A stretch of DNA of 64,000 nt from Pseudomonas orientalis (GTDB taxonomy: Bacteria; Pseudomonadota; Gammaproteobacteria; Pseudomonadales; Pseudomonadaceae). The stretch spans positions 3,222,501-3,286,500 of the forward strand of contig NZ_CP018049.1 in the NCBI RefSeq assembly GCF_002934065.1, in the 5' to 3' direction. The stretch's first letter is position 1; every line of letters starts with the position of its first letter. Positions 40,201-49,582 of the stretch are shown here, one piece after another. The position numbers and the translations under genes are program-made. Below the pieces are notes generated by a model. It had not been told where the DNA came from, searched no databases, and worked only from the letters and a program-made list of their open reading frames with translations.

Positions 40201-43200
40201 CCGCGTTTGTGGCGTGTTCCACAGGCCCATGATCACGTCCGTCAGCCGCCGGCCGAGAGGCGCTTCGCCCATCAGCAGGCCCAACTCTCCGCGCGCGAAG
40301 CCTCTGACCATCTCGTCCAGACTCGCCAGGTGTGGCCCGAACGCTCCCGCATAATTCCGGACGTGCTCATAGGCAGGCTTGAAGTCTTCATAACTGAACT
40401 TCGACCAGCCCAGCGATAACCCGCTCCATAATCGCTCGTAACCGGTATAGAGCTCGGCAGGCAGAGTGGCAATGGCGGTCTGGGCCAGGTCCAGTCGCTC
40501 TAAAAGCGGCAGTTTCTGCACATAGGAGGGCCATTGCATAACCACGTTGGGCGCCATGATCGTCAAGCGTTTCAAGCGTTGCAGGGGGCTCAAATCCAGG
40601 CCGTTGAGGACGTCGCCGTCGTAGGCAAAATATCCAATTTCCAAGTGTTCAAGGCCGGCCAGTGCCGCCAGTTGCGACGACAACTGCGCATTCAACCGAT
40701 GCGCATCGAAGCTGACTGCCAGATGCTTGAGGCCTTTGAACTGCGCCAACACCTGGGGCACGCGGGTCAACTTCGGGCTGGCGGTCGTGGTTTCTACGGT
40801 TGGAATGTAGGGCGCCTGTAACGTCAGTTTTTCCAGAGAGGGAAATTGGCTCAGAAACCCATCGATATTGGTGTCATTCAGGCCCGTGTCGATGACCGAT
40901 AATTCACGCACGTGTGAAAAATTCGCGGTCAGTGGCGGCAAAGGCTCTTTGAGGATCAACACCAAGGCATCGGCACCCGGCACTTTCCCGGCCAGCCAGG
41001 AACGGCCCCAGCTTCGCTTAAGCGCCTCCCCGGAGATGAAATTATTCTGACGATTGGCCGCCGACGAACGATTGACCCAATGATTGAGCGTGTCGTGCAG
41101 TACCTGGCGCTCGCCGACCAGCGCTTTCAACTTGCTGACGATCGCCCGGGCATCATTCCCCGTCCGCATCAGTTCACGAAAAAATGCAAGCATCTGTACG
41201 TCATCCATGTCTGGATAGATGTTGCGCATACGCTGAGCCAGCCGCGGGTTCATACTCGGTCCCCGTCCACTGGCCCGATAACCTATCAGTGTGTCGTTGA
41301 TGCGCACCGGCGGCTTGAACCAGGGCGTTTTCGGCTCCAGCCATGCCGAGGCTTCCAGGCGATGTGCATCGGCTTGCTCGATAAGTTTGCGTTGCAACGC
41401 TGGGTGCTGGCTGACCTGCGGCACCCCCAGGCTCTGGCGCGCCTCATCGGGCAAGGCATGCATCACCGAGGCATAGAAGTTGTCGCCCTCCAGCGCCAGA
41501 CTGTTAAGCGCTTCCCCGCGCTCATCGAACGCCTGGTAGCTGGGGCCGTGCTTGACCAAGTATTTTTTCTGCGGCGCGGCGGGCGCACCAATACTGTCAA
41601 GCAACTCGCCTTGGGTGTTGCTGCTGCGCACTTCCAGGCGCAGCGTGTCCCGCCAGCCGGGAAGTGTTTCCAGGGTATGCAGTGCCAACCGTCTGCTGTC
41701 GGCCGGCGCAATCACCTCGCTGCGCAGCCCCGCATAGGCACGTGCCACGCGCCCTTGCCGCGCATACCAACGGGCTTCTTCGAGCATGTTCAAAGGCACC
41801 CGCGAGGTGCTGACCAGCCGTTCAAGCTCATCACCGCGGGCGTGGTCGAGCACGGTTTGCGCCGCTGTCTTGCTGAGCCCCGGGCAGGTGCGTTGCAACA
41901 GCCCAATACGCGTGTCCAACGGCTCAGTCCCCGCGTAGATGCTATCGAAAATCGCCGGCCGGCGCTGGCGGGCATAATCGGCAAGCTTACGGATGAACGC
42001 GGCGTTTCTCGAGTCGGGACTCCAGGGCGCTTGTGTACCGAACAACTGCATCACTTCCGACTCGTCCAGCGCCGACAGAATGCGCGCAGGCACCTCACCG
42101 CCGAGAATGTCGTTGCGGCCCACCTTGATCGTCGGTTTAGCGCCAACGCCCTTGGGCGAGCGACGGACACCATATTTGACTGACCGGCCAAAGGCACCAG
42201 CGCCTTCAAACACTTCCAACACGCGCCCCAGTGGCCATCCGGGCATCTCCACGATCAGCGGCAGCGCATACAAATACAGGTCATCAATCCCACGGGTGCC
42301 CTCCAGTTGCTCGATCACCCTCACCGCGTCTGCATCCGCCTTGAACAGGCGCATCGCATCCGCCAGTTCGGGAGGTGCAGCCGTGTGATCCATATGCATC
42401 TTGCGCAGCGTATTGTCGCTGACGCCGCTGACATCCGCGATCTTGATCAACTCCTGATCAGTGAATGCCTCGGTTTCATGACCCATGCGCCGCAACAGCG
42501 TCAGCCGATCCCACTCCAACGGGCGCTCCAGGGTGTGCCGCCAGGCGCCGTGACCGTTGTGTTCAAGCAGCGGTTGGTAAGCCTCGGTGTCAGTCGGATG
42601 CTTGATCCGCCATTTCTGCACCTGCGCATCGAAGTATTGCTCGTAGACCTGGGTGCCTTGGCGAATATAGGTCTTGCCCTCTTTAACATACTGCCCCAGG
42701 GCGTTGGGGTATGCGGCGCGGTCCAGGGTCACCGGGTACTCATAACGGCTAAGGCTTGGCTTCCATAATCGAACCTTGCCATCGGGCCGCGTGACCTCGC
42801 TCAGCGCTTCGATCACCGGCTCGGCCTTGGCCGCTTGCCAGCGGCTGACGCCCGCCCCCACACCGGCCATCACCGCAATCTGCGCCAGGTTCTCGGCCAC
42901 ATCAATCAAGTGCGCCTTGGCCGCCTGGCGGTCGCCCTCGCCCCACTCAATCGCGCCTTCCAGGGTTTCGTAGAGCAATTGCCCGGCCATCACGCCCATC
43001 ATGACCTCGCCCAGCACCGGCACGAACATCGACACCATGTTCAACCCCAACATGCCGATTTCCAGCAGGTGCGCCAGCTTGGCGTCACGGGCCTTGGCAT
43101 CTACGTCTGCGGTGGGCACGGCATGGGCGCGGGCATCGGCGATCACCTGCTCGCGGTGTTGCTCGTAAAAGTACTTCCACGGGTCAATGTTCTCTGCCCA

Positions 43201-44508
43201 GACCCCTTTGCCACGCCGCGTGCGCGTCGAGGGGTCAAGGAACGGGTCGGGGTTGGGTTCAAGCTTGGCAGGCGCCTCGGGCGGCAACTCCTTGATGCCG
43301 GTGATGAAGTGCGGCGTGGTGAAGTCCAGCAACCTCTTCCACGGCGAGCGCCAGATATCGGTAGGTGAGTCGGCGGCTTTCTGGGTGAACTGGCTGAAGT
43401 AATAGGGCCGCTTGTCGTAGGGCACGAAGCGACTGAAGAACTGCTGGTACGTCGTCGGCGAGGGATCATTGGCCCTGGCCGGGTCGCGGGCGGTGAACAG
43501 GCGCTTGAACTCAGCCTGCATCTGCCGCCAGCGGTAGCGCTTGAGCGGATGCTCAGGATCCTGGGGTACATAGATGATCAGTTCGTCCGGGTAGCTGTAT
43601 TTCTTGCAGATCGAGAACACCATACAGCCGGTCATCCGCAACCGCATCAGGCCCAGGGTTCTGAACCAGACCTGCTTGTCGCCCATCCAGGGATGAATTT
43701 CACCCTCGATCACCGACAGCAGCATGCGGTAATCGGCCGACTCGATATCCCCGGTCAACAGTGCCTGTTCGGCGGCAGCCCTGACGGCGGCCTTCTGATT
43801 GGCGATGAACTGGTCACGCAGGGTGACTTGCGCGCTGGCGTCTTCGGGATAGAAAAACGCTTGCAGATAGGCCTGGTATTTCGCGCCGATATCGAGGTTT
43901 CGACACAGCGTCAAAAACTCGCTGACCTTCAGGTTGATCGCCACCGAGTGGTAGGTGCCGGAGGTGCCGGTGGCTTGCATGAACCCGGAGGTCTTGTGGT
44001 ACGCGCCCTCCTTGCACTCGTAGGCCTCGAAGTTGTGCAAGGCCGCTTCCAGCAGGGACAGTTTCAAAAACTCGAAATCCCCCGCTTCGACTTCGGCAAT
44101 ACCCACCGCCAGCGGGCGGCGCAGGCACAACAGAATTTTGTCGACATCGAGGTCCAGTCGGTACTGATCCTTCAGGGCTTTGAGCAGCAAGGGCCGGGCG
44201 AAGTCATCGATGTCCTGGAAGGTGGCCATCGTGCTGTCCAGTTGCGTCTGGGTGGTGAAGTTGGCGAGGAAACGGGCGGTGACCTCGTTGCGTTGTTCAG
44301 GCGTAGCGTTGGCGAGCCACGCCGGCATGACCGTGCTGGCGTCTTTGAGCGCCTGCTTGCGGGACGGCGTCGCGTTGATCAGCCAATCAGGGCTGCTGCG
44401 CTCCAGGAAATCACCGTGCAGGCTTTGGGTGGCGGCGAGTTTTTTTATTGGCTCAGGTGCGTCGTTTGCTGGCACGGCCGGCGAGGAAGTCTGGGAGGAA
44501 TCGTCCAT
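37246..44508 (-). CDS. Giant LRR protein with C-terminal NEL-type E3 ubiquitin ligase domain
   Basis: A 2420-aa effector-like protein. GGAG precedes the ATG by seven bases. The N-terminal 1,150 residues resemble the DUF6543/dermonecrotic-toxin type giants of Pseudomonas, with a hydrophobic region near 480-555. Three leucine-rich-repeat modules follow (about 1190-1400, 1535-1730, 1870-2050), each opened by an F-S/T-H-V-x-x-L segment and preceded by a helical linker. An Asp/Ser-rich acidic linker (about 2067-2098) leads to the NEL domain, with the expected catalytic Cys2200 in GTCIDGRILTFSEMEV. NEL enzymes (IpaH, SspH, SlrP) are secreted E3 ligases acting in eukaryotic cells. No delivery system is encoded here. 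It ends 32 bases from the convergent metH. Confidence 0.87.
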   Translation of the reverse strand: MDDSSQTSSPAVPANDAPEPIKKLAATQSLHGDFLERSSPDWLINATPSRKQALKDASTVMPAWLANATPEQRNEVTARFLANFTTQTQLDSTMATFQDIDDFARPLLLKALKDQYRLDLDVDKILLCLRRPLAVGIAEVEAGDFEFLKLSLLEAALHNFEAYECKEGAYHKTSGFMQATGTSGTYHSVAINLKVSEFLTLCRNLDIGAKYQAYLQAFFYPEDASAQVTLRDQFIANQKAAVRAAAEQALLTGDIESADYRMLLSVIEGEIHPWMGDKQVWFRTLGLMRLRMTGCMVFSICKKYSYPDELIIYVPQDPEHPLKRYRWRQMQAEFKRLFTARDPARANDPSPTTYQQFFSRFVPYDKRPYYFSQFTQKAADSPTDIWRSPWKRLLDFTTPHFITGIKELPPEAPAKLEPNPDPFLDPSTRTRRGKGVWAENIDPWKYFYEQHREQVIADARAHAVPTADVDAKARDAKLAHLLEIGMLGLNMVSMFVPVLGEVMMGVMAGQLLYETLEGAIEWGEGDRQAAKAHLIDVAENLAQIAVMAGVGAGVSRWQAAKAEPVIEALSEVTRPDGKVRLWKPSLSRYEYPVTLDRAAYPNALGQYVKEGKTYIRQGTQVYEQYFDAQVQKWRIKHPTDTEAYQPLLEHNGHGAWRHTLERPLEWDRLTLLRRMGHETEAFTDQELIKIADVSGVSDNTLRKMHMDHTAAPPELADAMRLFKADADAVRVIEQLEGTRGIDDLYLYALPLIVEMPGWPLGRVLEVFEGAGAFGRSVKYGVRRSPKGVGAKPTIKVGRNDILGGEVPARILSALDESEVMQLFGTQAPWSPDSRNAAFIRKLADYARQRRPAIFDSIYAGTEPLDTRIGLLQRTCPGLSKTAAQTVLDHARGDELERLVSTSRVPLNMLEEARWYARQGRVARAYAGLRSEVIAPADSRRLALHTLETLPGWRDTLRLEVRSSNTQGELLDSIGAPAAPQKKYLVKHGPSYQAFDERGEALNSLALEGDNFYASVMHALPDEARQSLGVPQVSQHPALQRKLIEQADAHRLEASAWLEPKTPWFKPPVRINDTLIGYRASGRGPSMNPRLAQRMRNIYPDMDDVQMLAFFRELMRTGNDARAIVSKLKALVGERQVLHDTLNHWVNRSSAANRQNNFISGEALKRSWGRSWLAGKVPGADALVLILKEPLPPLTANFSHVRELSVIDTGLNDTNIDGFLSQFPSLEKLTLQAPYIPTVETTTASPKLTRVPQVLAQFKGLKHLAVSFDAHRLNAQLSSQLAALAGLEHLEIGYFAYDGDVLNGLDLSPLQRLKRLTIMAPNVVMQWPSYVQKLPLLERLDLAQTAIATLPAELYTGYERLWSGLSLGWSKFSYEDFKPAYEHVRNYAGAFGPHLASLDEMVRGFARGELGLLMGEAPLGRRLTDVIMGLWNTPQTRMNAVQALREEHFGIFKQFYEPSPVLGFRVRFARERWRTGHNASILTLLEKSWRGAVCERYGLPTDSDISIFQLPDPNLSLSDPLAIEKIRELPMLPAGTFSHVKTLTVKWLEDVSPDQINGFIQAFAGVRSLEVRLSRLTEVPIRGSVLPELTYLDLSDNQIVVTPAVQAQFNELNRLQVLSLQYNHLGSLDVSALSHLTALNLRGSMLREWPQGAEQLAQLACLDLRDNQLTSLAPLALDDSDVLMRTELAGNPLSAEGTAVLNAARRRIETAKGLPEGALSRFALDQEPLAFPPKQTADSVAQFLLPIRQNVGSVKGTPEIAIRWLSPFMQPEQVLARVRQLREMGLDDVQVDAQIGQWRQTHDVLTRELNGWLFTRQARFYDGIDNHLTREKTVTVIRESWVKAVVEGRTGVEVEALNLQLSQPGDLPALSVPFTHVRSLNLTGGKLTAQGSNGFLAAFTQLNRLILSGNRLTALPEAVQRMEQLERLELTENAFTQAPSLPAQLRSERLRWLDLSHNNLQAFDLRDFSRLETLDVSYNDIASWPDGALESRHLTRLNLSGNALESFPQPLLGGAHDGLVSGTDLSDNHTLTAQALEQMRDYAQAHEVDEVMGFSRAELDRAHRRNFGGTDTESAPDSDSDPDSGSDSGSDDDDSDPDAGYLPAERIENPLQNTAQPALDPWLDNTSAALATQRRAHWNQLAQAQDHDRFFHLISLLRLTSEFNLNRPSLTQRVWDVIAGAAENAELRGTLFVEAETHGTCIDGRILTFSEMEVRVFEYRALRDIPQQRLDLRGRALLNLSRQLFRLSKADQLAEAAAVGMDRAEVRLSYRIGLTRGWPDGLELPGQPAYMDYASPISGELQAQIRAQIMAAEGTDAFVESLIQRDYWLRYLETRYAEQLEALEDELARRYEALEDAHGDWGDAQSKARYDEAIGQLEIERAAARTQKRMELSRAEIQRLSGMEPLTPAPSSPQPGPSRRP

Positions 44509-44686
44509 CGTGTCACTCCTTTGAAATGGACTGACAGCTCATCACGGCGCCCAGCGCGCCAGGCGGTGCATATATGACCTCGTGCGCGTTCGGGGCGGGT
44601 CGCCGGCAGTGGTATTCCTGTACCGCCTGCGCGGTTACCACATTCGATTTCCTGTCGCTTCCCATAACAGGCAAAAGGATTTCATC

Positions 44687-47600
44687 ATGCCCACCCCGAG
44701 TTCCCCCACCGCCCTGAGCCAGCTGCCCGCCCAGGCCATTCATGCGCATTTCGCTACGCGCCCAGCCTTGTATTCTGTGGTGTTCAATGCCGTGCGCAGC
44801 CGTATTCTGGAGCGCTACCCATCGCTCAAGCTGGATTTGGCTACGGTCAAGCTGGCCAGCCCGCACCCCGAGGGTGTGTACACCTACCGGTCGTTGATGG
44901 AAGTTACCATCGCCCACGTGCTCAACCCACAGCTGCTCGACCTGCAGCCAAAACGCGAGCTGGCGTACTACTTGACGCAACAGATCCCCACGATCCTCAA
45001 GCCTGATGCCCCGCAACTGATCGACATGCAGGCAATCGCAAGCATCATTGATGAACTGCCCGAATCGATTCACCTGTATTTCCAGGCTGCGCTGGCCGAC
45101 TACTGGAGCGAAACCGACAGCCATGGCAGCAGCCGCTGGCAGTGGCTGGGCGAGTTTCTCAACGGCCGGATGACGGCGATAGCCGCCAGCCAATCGAGCT
45201 TGAACCCGACCCAGCGGGACATGCTCAGGGTCGTCGCCACCTGGCCGGTGCAAGCCGAGCGCCTGCCCCAATCCTCACCCGCCACCTATGTTTATTTGAT
45301 TGAGAACACATTCACCCACGCCGGCGAACAGGTCAGCCTGCTAACCCCCGACCTGCTGCTGGTGCGCGAAAAGCAGGTGCTGCTGTACAGCGTGGCCGGG
45401 GATATCCAGGTGTTTGACGGCCTGGATGAGTTCGGCCAGGCCTGGGGCGCCAGGATGCAGGCGCGCTTCCAGTTCGACAGCCTCACGTGGCGGCGCAACG
45501 AACCGGACGGCAATGTGTTCGAGCAACAGGCCGGCCTGATCCTCAATCAGCAACTGGAAGACCTGGCGACGTTGAAGTTTCAGGGCCAGGAGGAAAGAGC
45601 CCTTGATCGACGCCTCGACACCCTGACCGATCCAGCGCGGCTGTTTACCCAGGTGCCGACAGCCGCTGCGACGACCTTGCAGAAGGTCAATGAGCAACTG
45701 CCGCCATGGCTTGCCCAGGCCAGCGCCGTCGACCGCTTTGCCTACCATCGCCACCTGCAGGCCATGGCGCAGGTGCTGCAACACAACCAAGGCCGCGCGT
45801 TCAATGAAGGCATTGAAAACATCCACGATTTCAGCCGCGCCGCCTTGCGCAAGCAGATGCAAGCCGATCATGGCGACTTCGACCCTGACGAAGTGGTGCT
45901 GGACTTTGCTGTGGCCGCCGGTTACCCAGGCGGCGCGGGCATTATCGAACATGTGCGCATGTCGCTGACGGAACTGGCGCTGAAGAACCTCGCCGGCAAG
46001 CCTAAAGGCACACTCACGCTGTTGTCCAAAAACCCAACGCCTCTTCCAAGCTGGCTCAACGAAGATTACCTGCTGGGCAGTACCGGACTGATCCAGCGCG
46101 TCGATATCGGCGCCACCTATCCACAGAAAATCAAAGACACCTTGTTGTCCGACACCGCTGAGGCACGACGACGAGAAACCCTGTTTACCCGCGAACTCAA
46201 GGTCAAGTTGCCGATGCAGGCACTGGAATACAAGATCCGCGGGCAGCATGGCGTAACCGTCACCGGTTATCGCTATGTGAAGGCGTTGATGGGCCAGATG
46301 CCCTCGGACCGAATCGTCGACGAACAGGAGATTGTTCTGCGCCCGTTGGCTTTGTGCCGCAAACCTGGCGCTGCGCCGGATGAAGTCAACAACGCGTTCA
46401 TTATCGAGCCGCGTGATACGAGTGTCGGCCCACACCTGCTGTACCAGCCGCTGTATGCCGAAGCCCTGCATGAATACCCGACCCGCCAGGCCTTGCTTGA
46501 TGCACTGGCAGCACCCGGTGCGCTGCAAGACACGGTGCTGGCGTGGCTCAGCGACAAGGCCCGCCCCATCTATGACCATGGCGGCATCAAGGAACCGCAC
46601 ATCATTCGCTTCCTGCCCGGGGATGAATTCAGCATCCCTGAAAAACCAGCCCCTGCGACGCTCGCCGTCGATGAAGGCGCGGGCGAATGGCTGCAATCGC
46701 AAGTCAACGGCCAACTGCTCAATCATCTGTTTGGCAGCACGGCACGGGCACTGGTGGACCTGGCCGACCGCGAGTCGGTGTCCAACCACGAAAGCCGCTG
46801 GGCCGTTGTGATGGAAGGCGCGTGGCTGCTGTTCAATACCCTGCTGTTGCCGCTGGTGCGGGGCCCGGCCATGCTGGTCGGCTGGCTCGTGGTGCTGATC
46901 AGCAGCCTGGAACAGGACTTGGCAGGCCTGGACAGCAATGACCCAACCACTCGCGAATTGGCGTTGATTGACCTTTTGATCAACACCGCGATGGTGCTGC
47001 TGCACGCCGCCGCCCCCAACGACCAGCCCGCAAAGCCATTGTCACAGCCCACTGCGCAGGAGCATGCCCTGCAACTGGAAGCCTGGCGCCGCACGGCAGA
47101 ACAGCCTCCCGCGCAAGTGGCACCGCAGGTGCACCATGGCGCCGTGGCGTTGCCCGGCGAGCCACCCGCTACCGGCCAAACGGCCCTGGACTTCAGCCGC
47201 TCGATTGCCAGCCCGCAGGCCGGCGCCAAGCTGCTCAAGGCGTTACTGGAGGTGCAGGTGCCGTGGCCCGAAACCTTGCCGCCCGCGCAGCTCAGCGGTG
47301 CGTTCAAAGGGTTGTACCGCATTGATGGGACCTGGCACGCCAGCGTCGGCGGTCTGTTGTTCCAGGTCAGCGTGGTGCCGGGTTTCAACGAGGTCTACCT
47401 GGTGCATCCGCAGCACCCGCAGCGTCCCGGTTTCAGGTTGTTCAGCGATGGCCAAGGGCACTGGCGCCTGGACCGCCATGCCCGGCTGGAAGGTGGCATG
47501 CCCAGACAAAGGGTGGCCGAGTTGGTAGACCGTAAGAAACAGCGATTGGAACAACTGATCCCGCAGCTGGAAATTCATACCCGGGAAATGAAACGTGTCG

Positions 47601-49510
47601 CGGACCAGACCCGACCCTTCAGCGAAGCGGTAAGGGCAGCACGCATCCGGCTGACTGAGCAAAAACAGGCGCTCAGAGAGGATTGGGAAAGGCTTAACAA
47701 CCCCGAATTATTGCCTGTGTTGCGCCCCCGAATCGCTGAGCGCCATGCGCAAAGACAGCGCTCCACGACCCACGCCATGACCCAGTGGGAGATTGCCGTA
47801 GACAACTACCGCACAAACACCCAGGCGTTTATAACCGGGCTGCTGAAAACCGAAGTCATGGCCGGCGAATTGATGGACTTGGACAGGACAGAACCGCAAT
47901 ACAAGACCGCACGAGACAACGCTACGTTAAACATTTACAAATACTGGGTGTTGAACTACGCAGACTTGCATCAAAAAATCTCCCACACGTTGCACACCCA
48001 ACGCGGCGAAAACTTTAGTGAACTGCTCAGGCGTATCGACACCGAGCTGCCGCGTAACATTACTGACGCCTACGATGAGTACATGGGCGCCGCAGCACAA
48101 CGACTGGAAACATTGGATCAATTGCTCGAAACAGCAGAAAAGTGCGACGCCATTGTGCAGCGCGCCAGCCCGGCACTGCGTGAAAGCATGCTCAGAGAGG
48201 TTCCGGTCAATCAGCCCATCTCCCCTATCGTCATAAAGCAACACATCCTGTTATCCCTGGCTGAGATGCTCATCAACCGCGCGCTTGACGCCGATAAACC
48301 CGAAGAGCGCCCCTACCTTGATACCCTCGCAGACCGCCAGATCTATGCCACGGTCAACGCCCATACGGAAATGCGCACCACTGCTGGCTACACCGAGACC
48401 GAACAGATCGACGTGCTCAAGGATGTGCTCCAGCACTATGCCCGCCTGGAGAACGCCGTTGTCTCGCTGACCGACATGCGGTGCGCCCTGCTGCGGGAAC
48501 ACTACCGGCAGCCCTTTCTTGATCAACTCAGGCTGGCCCGTACGGAGCTTGAGGCACAACTGGCCAACTTGATCCTGGTTGAACAAAAGCTTGCCCCCCG
48601 CCCCGCCCGCGACAAGAGCAAACGCCCAAAACCGGCAACCCGACGCGTCATCAAAACCGTTGATCAAAGAAGCCTGATCGGCGATTTGCGCCCAAGCAAG
48701 CCCGATGAGCCGGTCAGTTACGTCGATATCACCGATACGCTGACTGGAGAAGTGGTTAACACTTACCAAAGTCGCGAGGGCGACTGGGCAATCGTCGCGC
48801 CCCCGAGTGAGCCGAGAACGGCACCCACTCCGGCGGCACGCTCATTAAAAAGAATCCGAGCGGATGGCCAGGCCCTCAAAAACGAGCGCCCCGGTATCGA
48901 CGCCAGCATTCGCTTCCAACAGCGCAAACTCCTGGACGCCACCCGACGGGAAGAAATCAACCCCAATGACTGGGAGGTAATGCTGACTCAACATGCGGCC
49001 AAATTCACAGCGCTTGCCGAGGAGCTCAAAAACGCAACGGATGAACCCGCCATTGCACTGCGCAATAGCTACGAGCAGGCGGCAACAGAGGCCACTGCAC
49101 AGGCTTATCAATTGTGCGGCGAAGGCTATCTGCTGCAGCGTCCCAAAGCCGCCAAGGTCGACTTTTTACACACCCATGATTTTGTCAGCATCCACCTGGT
49201 GAAAAAACGCGTGCCCTTGAAGGCCGGAGACTTTCTCACCGAATATGCCATACGCGACAAACGTAAAATCCAATCCGGAAAAAGGCCGGAGGATACCGAC
49301 CTGTGGTACGCGCACTTTCATTACCCATCCGCTGAATCGCCGGCTTCGACGCCTGAGTTCGGCCACCTGAAGACCCCAGCCGAGCGCCTATTTACGCGCA
49401 AGGAGCTGATGGAGCAGGCCAAGGCGGATAACCGCGCCGTGATCAATCTGGACAAAGCCGTGATCGGCGCGCCGCTGGATCAGAAACTGTTTCTCGGCCT
49501 GGAAGTGTAA
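44687..49510 (+). CDS. Giant toxin-like protein (dermonecrotic/DUF6543-type), C-terminus unassigned
   Basis: A 1607-aa protein divergent from the LRR-NEL gene. The start MPTPSSPTALSQLP has AAGGA seven bases upstream; the ORF opens 35 codons earlier without support. Residues 1-650 resemble the N-terminal part of Pseudomonas dermonecrotic-domain giants (LPPWLAQASAVDRFAYHRHL near 340). A strongly hydrophobic stretch lies at about 705-780 (LLFNTLLLPLVRGPAMLVGW). Charged, probably coiled-coil segments fill 980-1400. The C-terminal 150 residues (HTHDFVSIHLVKKRVP, LTEYAIRDKRKIQSG, LWYAHFHYP) recur in related proteins in my memory but have no function I can name. It is flanked by the intact and the broken LRR-NEL genes. 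Confidence 0.8.
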   Translation: MPTPSSPTALSQLPAQAIHAHFATRPALYSVVFNAVRSRILERYPSLKLDLATVKLASPHPEGVYTYRSLMEVTIAHVLNPQLLDLQPKRELAYYLTQQIPTILKPDAPQLIDMQAIASIIDELPESIHLYFQAALADYWSETDSHGSSRWQWLGEFLNGRMTAIAASQSSLNPTQRDMLRVVATWPVQAERLPQSSPATYVYLIENTFTHAGEQVSLLTPDLLLVREKQVLLYSVAGDIQVFDGLDEFGQAWGARMQARFQFDSLTWRRNEPDGNVFEQQAGLILNQQLEDLATLKFQGQEERALDRRLDTLTDPARLFTQVPTAAATTLQKVNEQLPPWLAQASAVDRFAYHRHLQAMAQVLQHNQGRAFNEGIENIHDFSRAALRKQMQADHGDFDPDEVVLDFAVAAGYPGGAGIIEHVRMSLTELALKNLAGKPKGTLTLLSKNPTPLPSWLNEDYLLGSTGLIQRVDIGATYPQKIKDTLLSDTAEARRRETLFTRELKVKLPMQALEYKIRGQHGVTVTGYRYVKALMGQMPSDRIVDEQEIVLRPLALCRKPGAAPDEVNNAFIIEPRDTSVGPHLLYQPLYAEALHEYPTRQALLDALAAPGALQDTVLAWLSDKARPIYDHGGIKEPHIIRFLPGDEFSIPEKPAPATLAVDEGAGEWLQSQVNGQLLNHLFGSTARALVDLADRESVSNHESRWAVVMEGAWLLFNTLLLPLVRGPAMLVGWLVVLISSLEQDLAGLDSNDPTTRELALIDLLINTAMVLLHAAAPNDQPAKPLSQPTAQEHALQLEAWRRTAEQPPAQVAPQVHHGAVALPGEPPATGQTALDFSRSIASPQAGAKLLKALLEVQVPWPETLPPAQLSGAFKGLYRIDGTWHASVGGLLFQVSVVPGFNEVYLVHPQHPQRPGFRLFSDGQGHWRLDRHARLEGGMPRQRVAELVDRKKQRLEQLIPQLEIHTREMKRVADQTRPFSEAVRAARIRLTEQKQALREDWERLNNPELLPVLRPRIAERHAQRQRSTTHAMTQWEIAVDNYRTNTQAFITGLLKTEVMAGELMDLDRTEPQYKTARDNATLNIYKYWVLNYADLHQKISHTLHTQRGENFSELLRRIDTELPRNITDAYDEYMGAAAQRLETLDQLLETAEKCDAIVQRASPALRESMLREVPVNQPISPIVIKQHILLSLAEMLINRALDADKPEERPYLDTLADRQIYATVNAHTEMRTTAGYTETEQIDVLKDVLQHYARLENAVVSLTDMRCALLREHYRQPFLDQLRLARTELEAQLANLILVEQKLAPRPARDKSKRPKPATRRVIKTVDQRSLIGDLRPSKPDEPVSYVDITDTLTGEVVNTYQSREGDWAIVAPPSEPRTAPTPAARSLKRIRADGQALKNERPGIDASIRFQQRKLLDATRREEINPNDWEVMLTQHAAKFTALAEELKNATDEPAIALRNSYEQAATEATAQAYQLCGEGYLLQRPKAAKVDFLHTHDFVSIHLVKKRVPLKAGDFLTEYAIRDKRKIQSGKRPEDTDLWYAHFHYPSAESPASTPEFGHLKTPAERLFTRKELMEQAKADNRAVINLDKAVIGAPLDQKLFLGLEV

Positions 49511-49525
49511 GAGAGGCTTTGCTTT

Positions 49526-49560
49526 GATTACGCCCACGCTGCCAGGGCGTGGGCGTAATC
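49526..49560 (+). terminator. Strong hairpin after the 1607-aa gene
   Basis: A perfect 14-bp stem (GATTACGCCCACGC / GCGTGGGCGTAATC) with a 7-base loop, 15 bases after the stop codon and between convergent genes. There is no T run, so termination by this hairpin is likely but not certain. Confidence 0.6.
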
Positions 49561-49582
49561 CTATGGGCTACGGCTGTCTGGC

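Noticed and set aside
45341..47005. 554-codon frame opposite the 1607-aa gene
   Set aside because: No start signal or family pattern; composition of a shadow frame.
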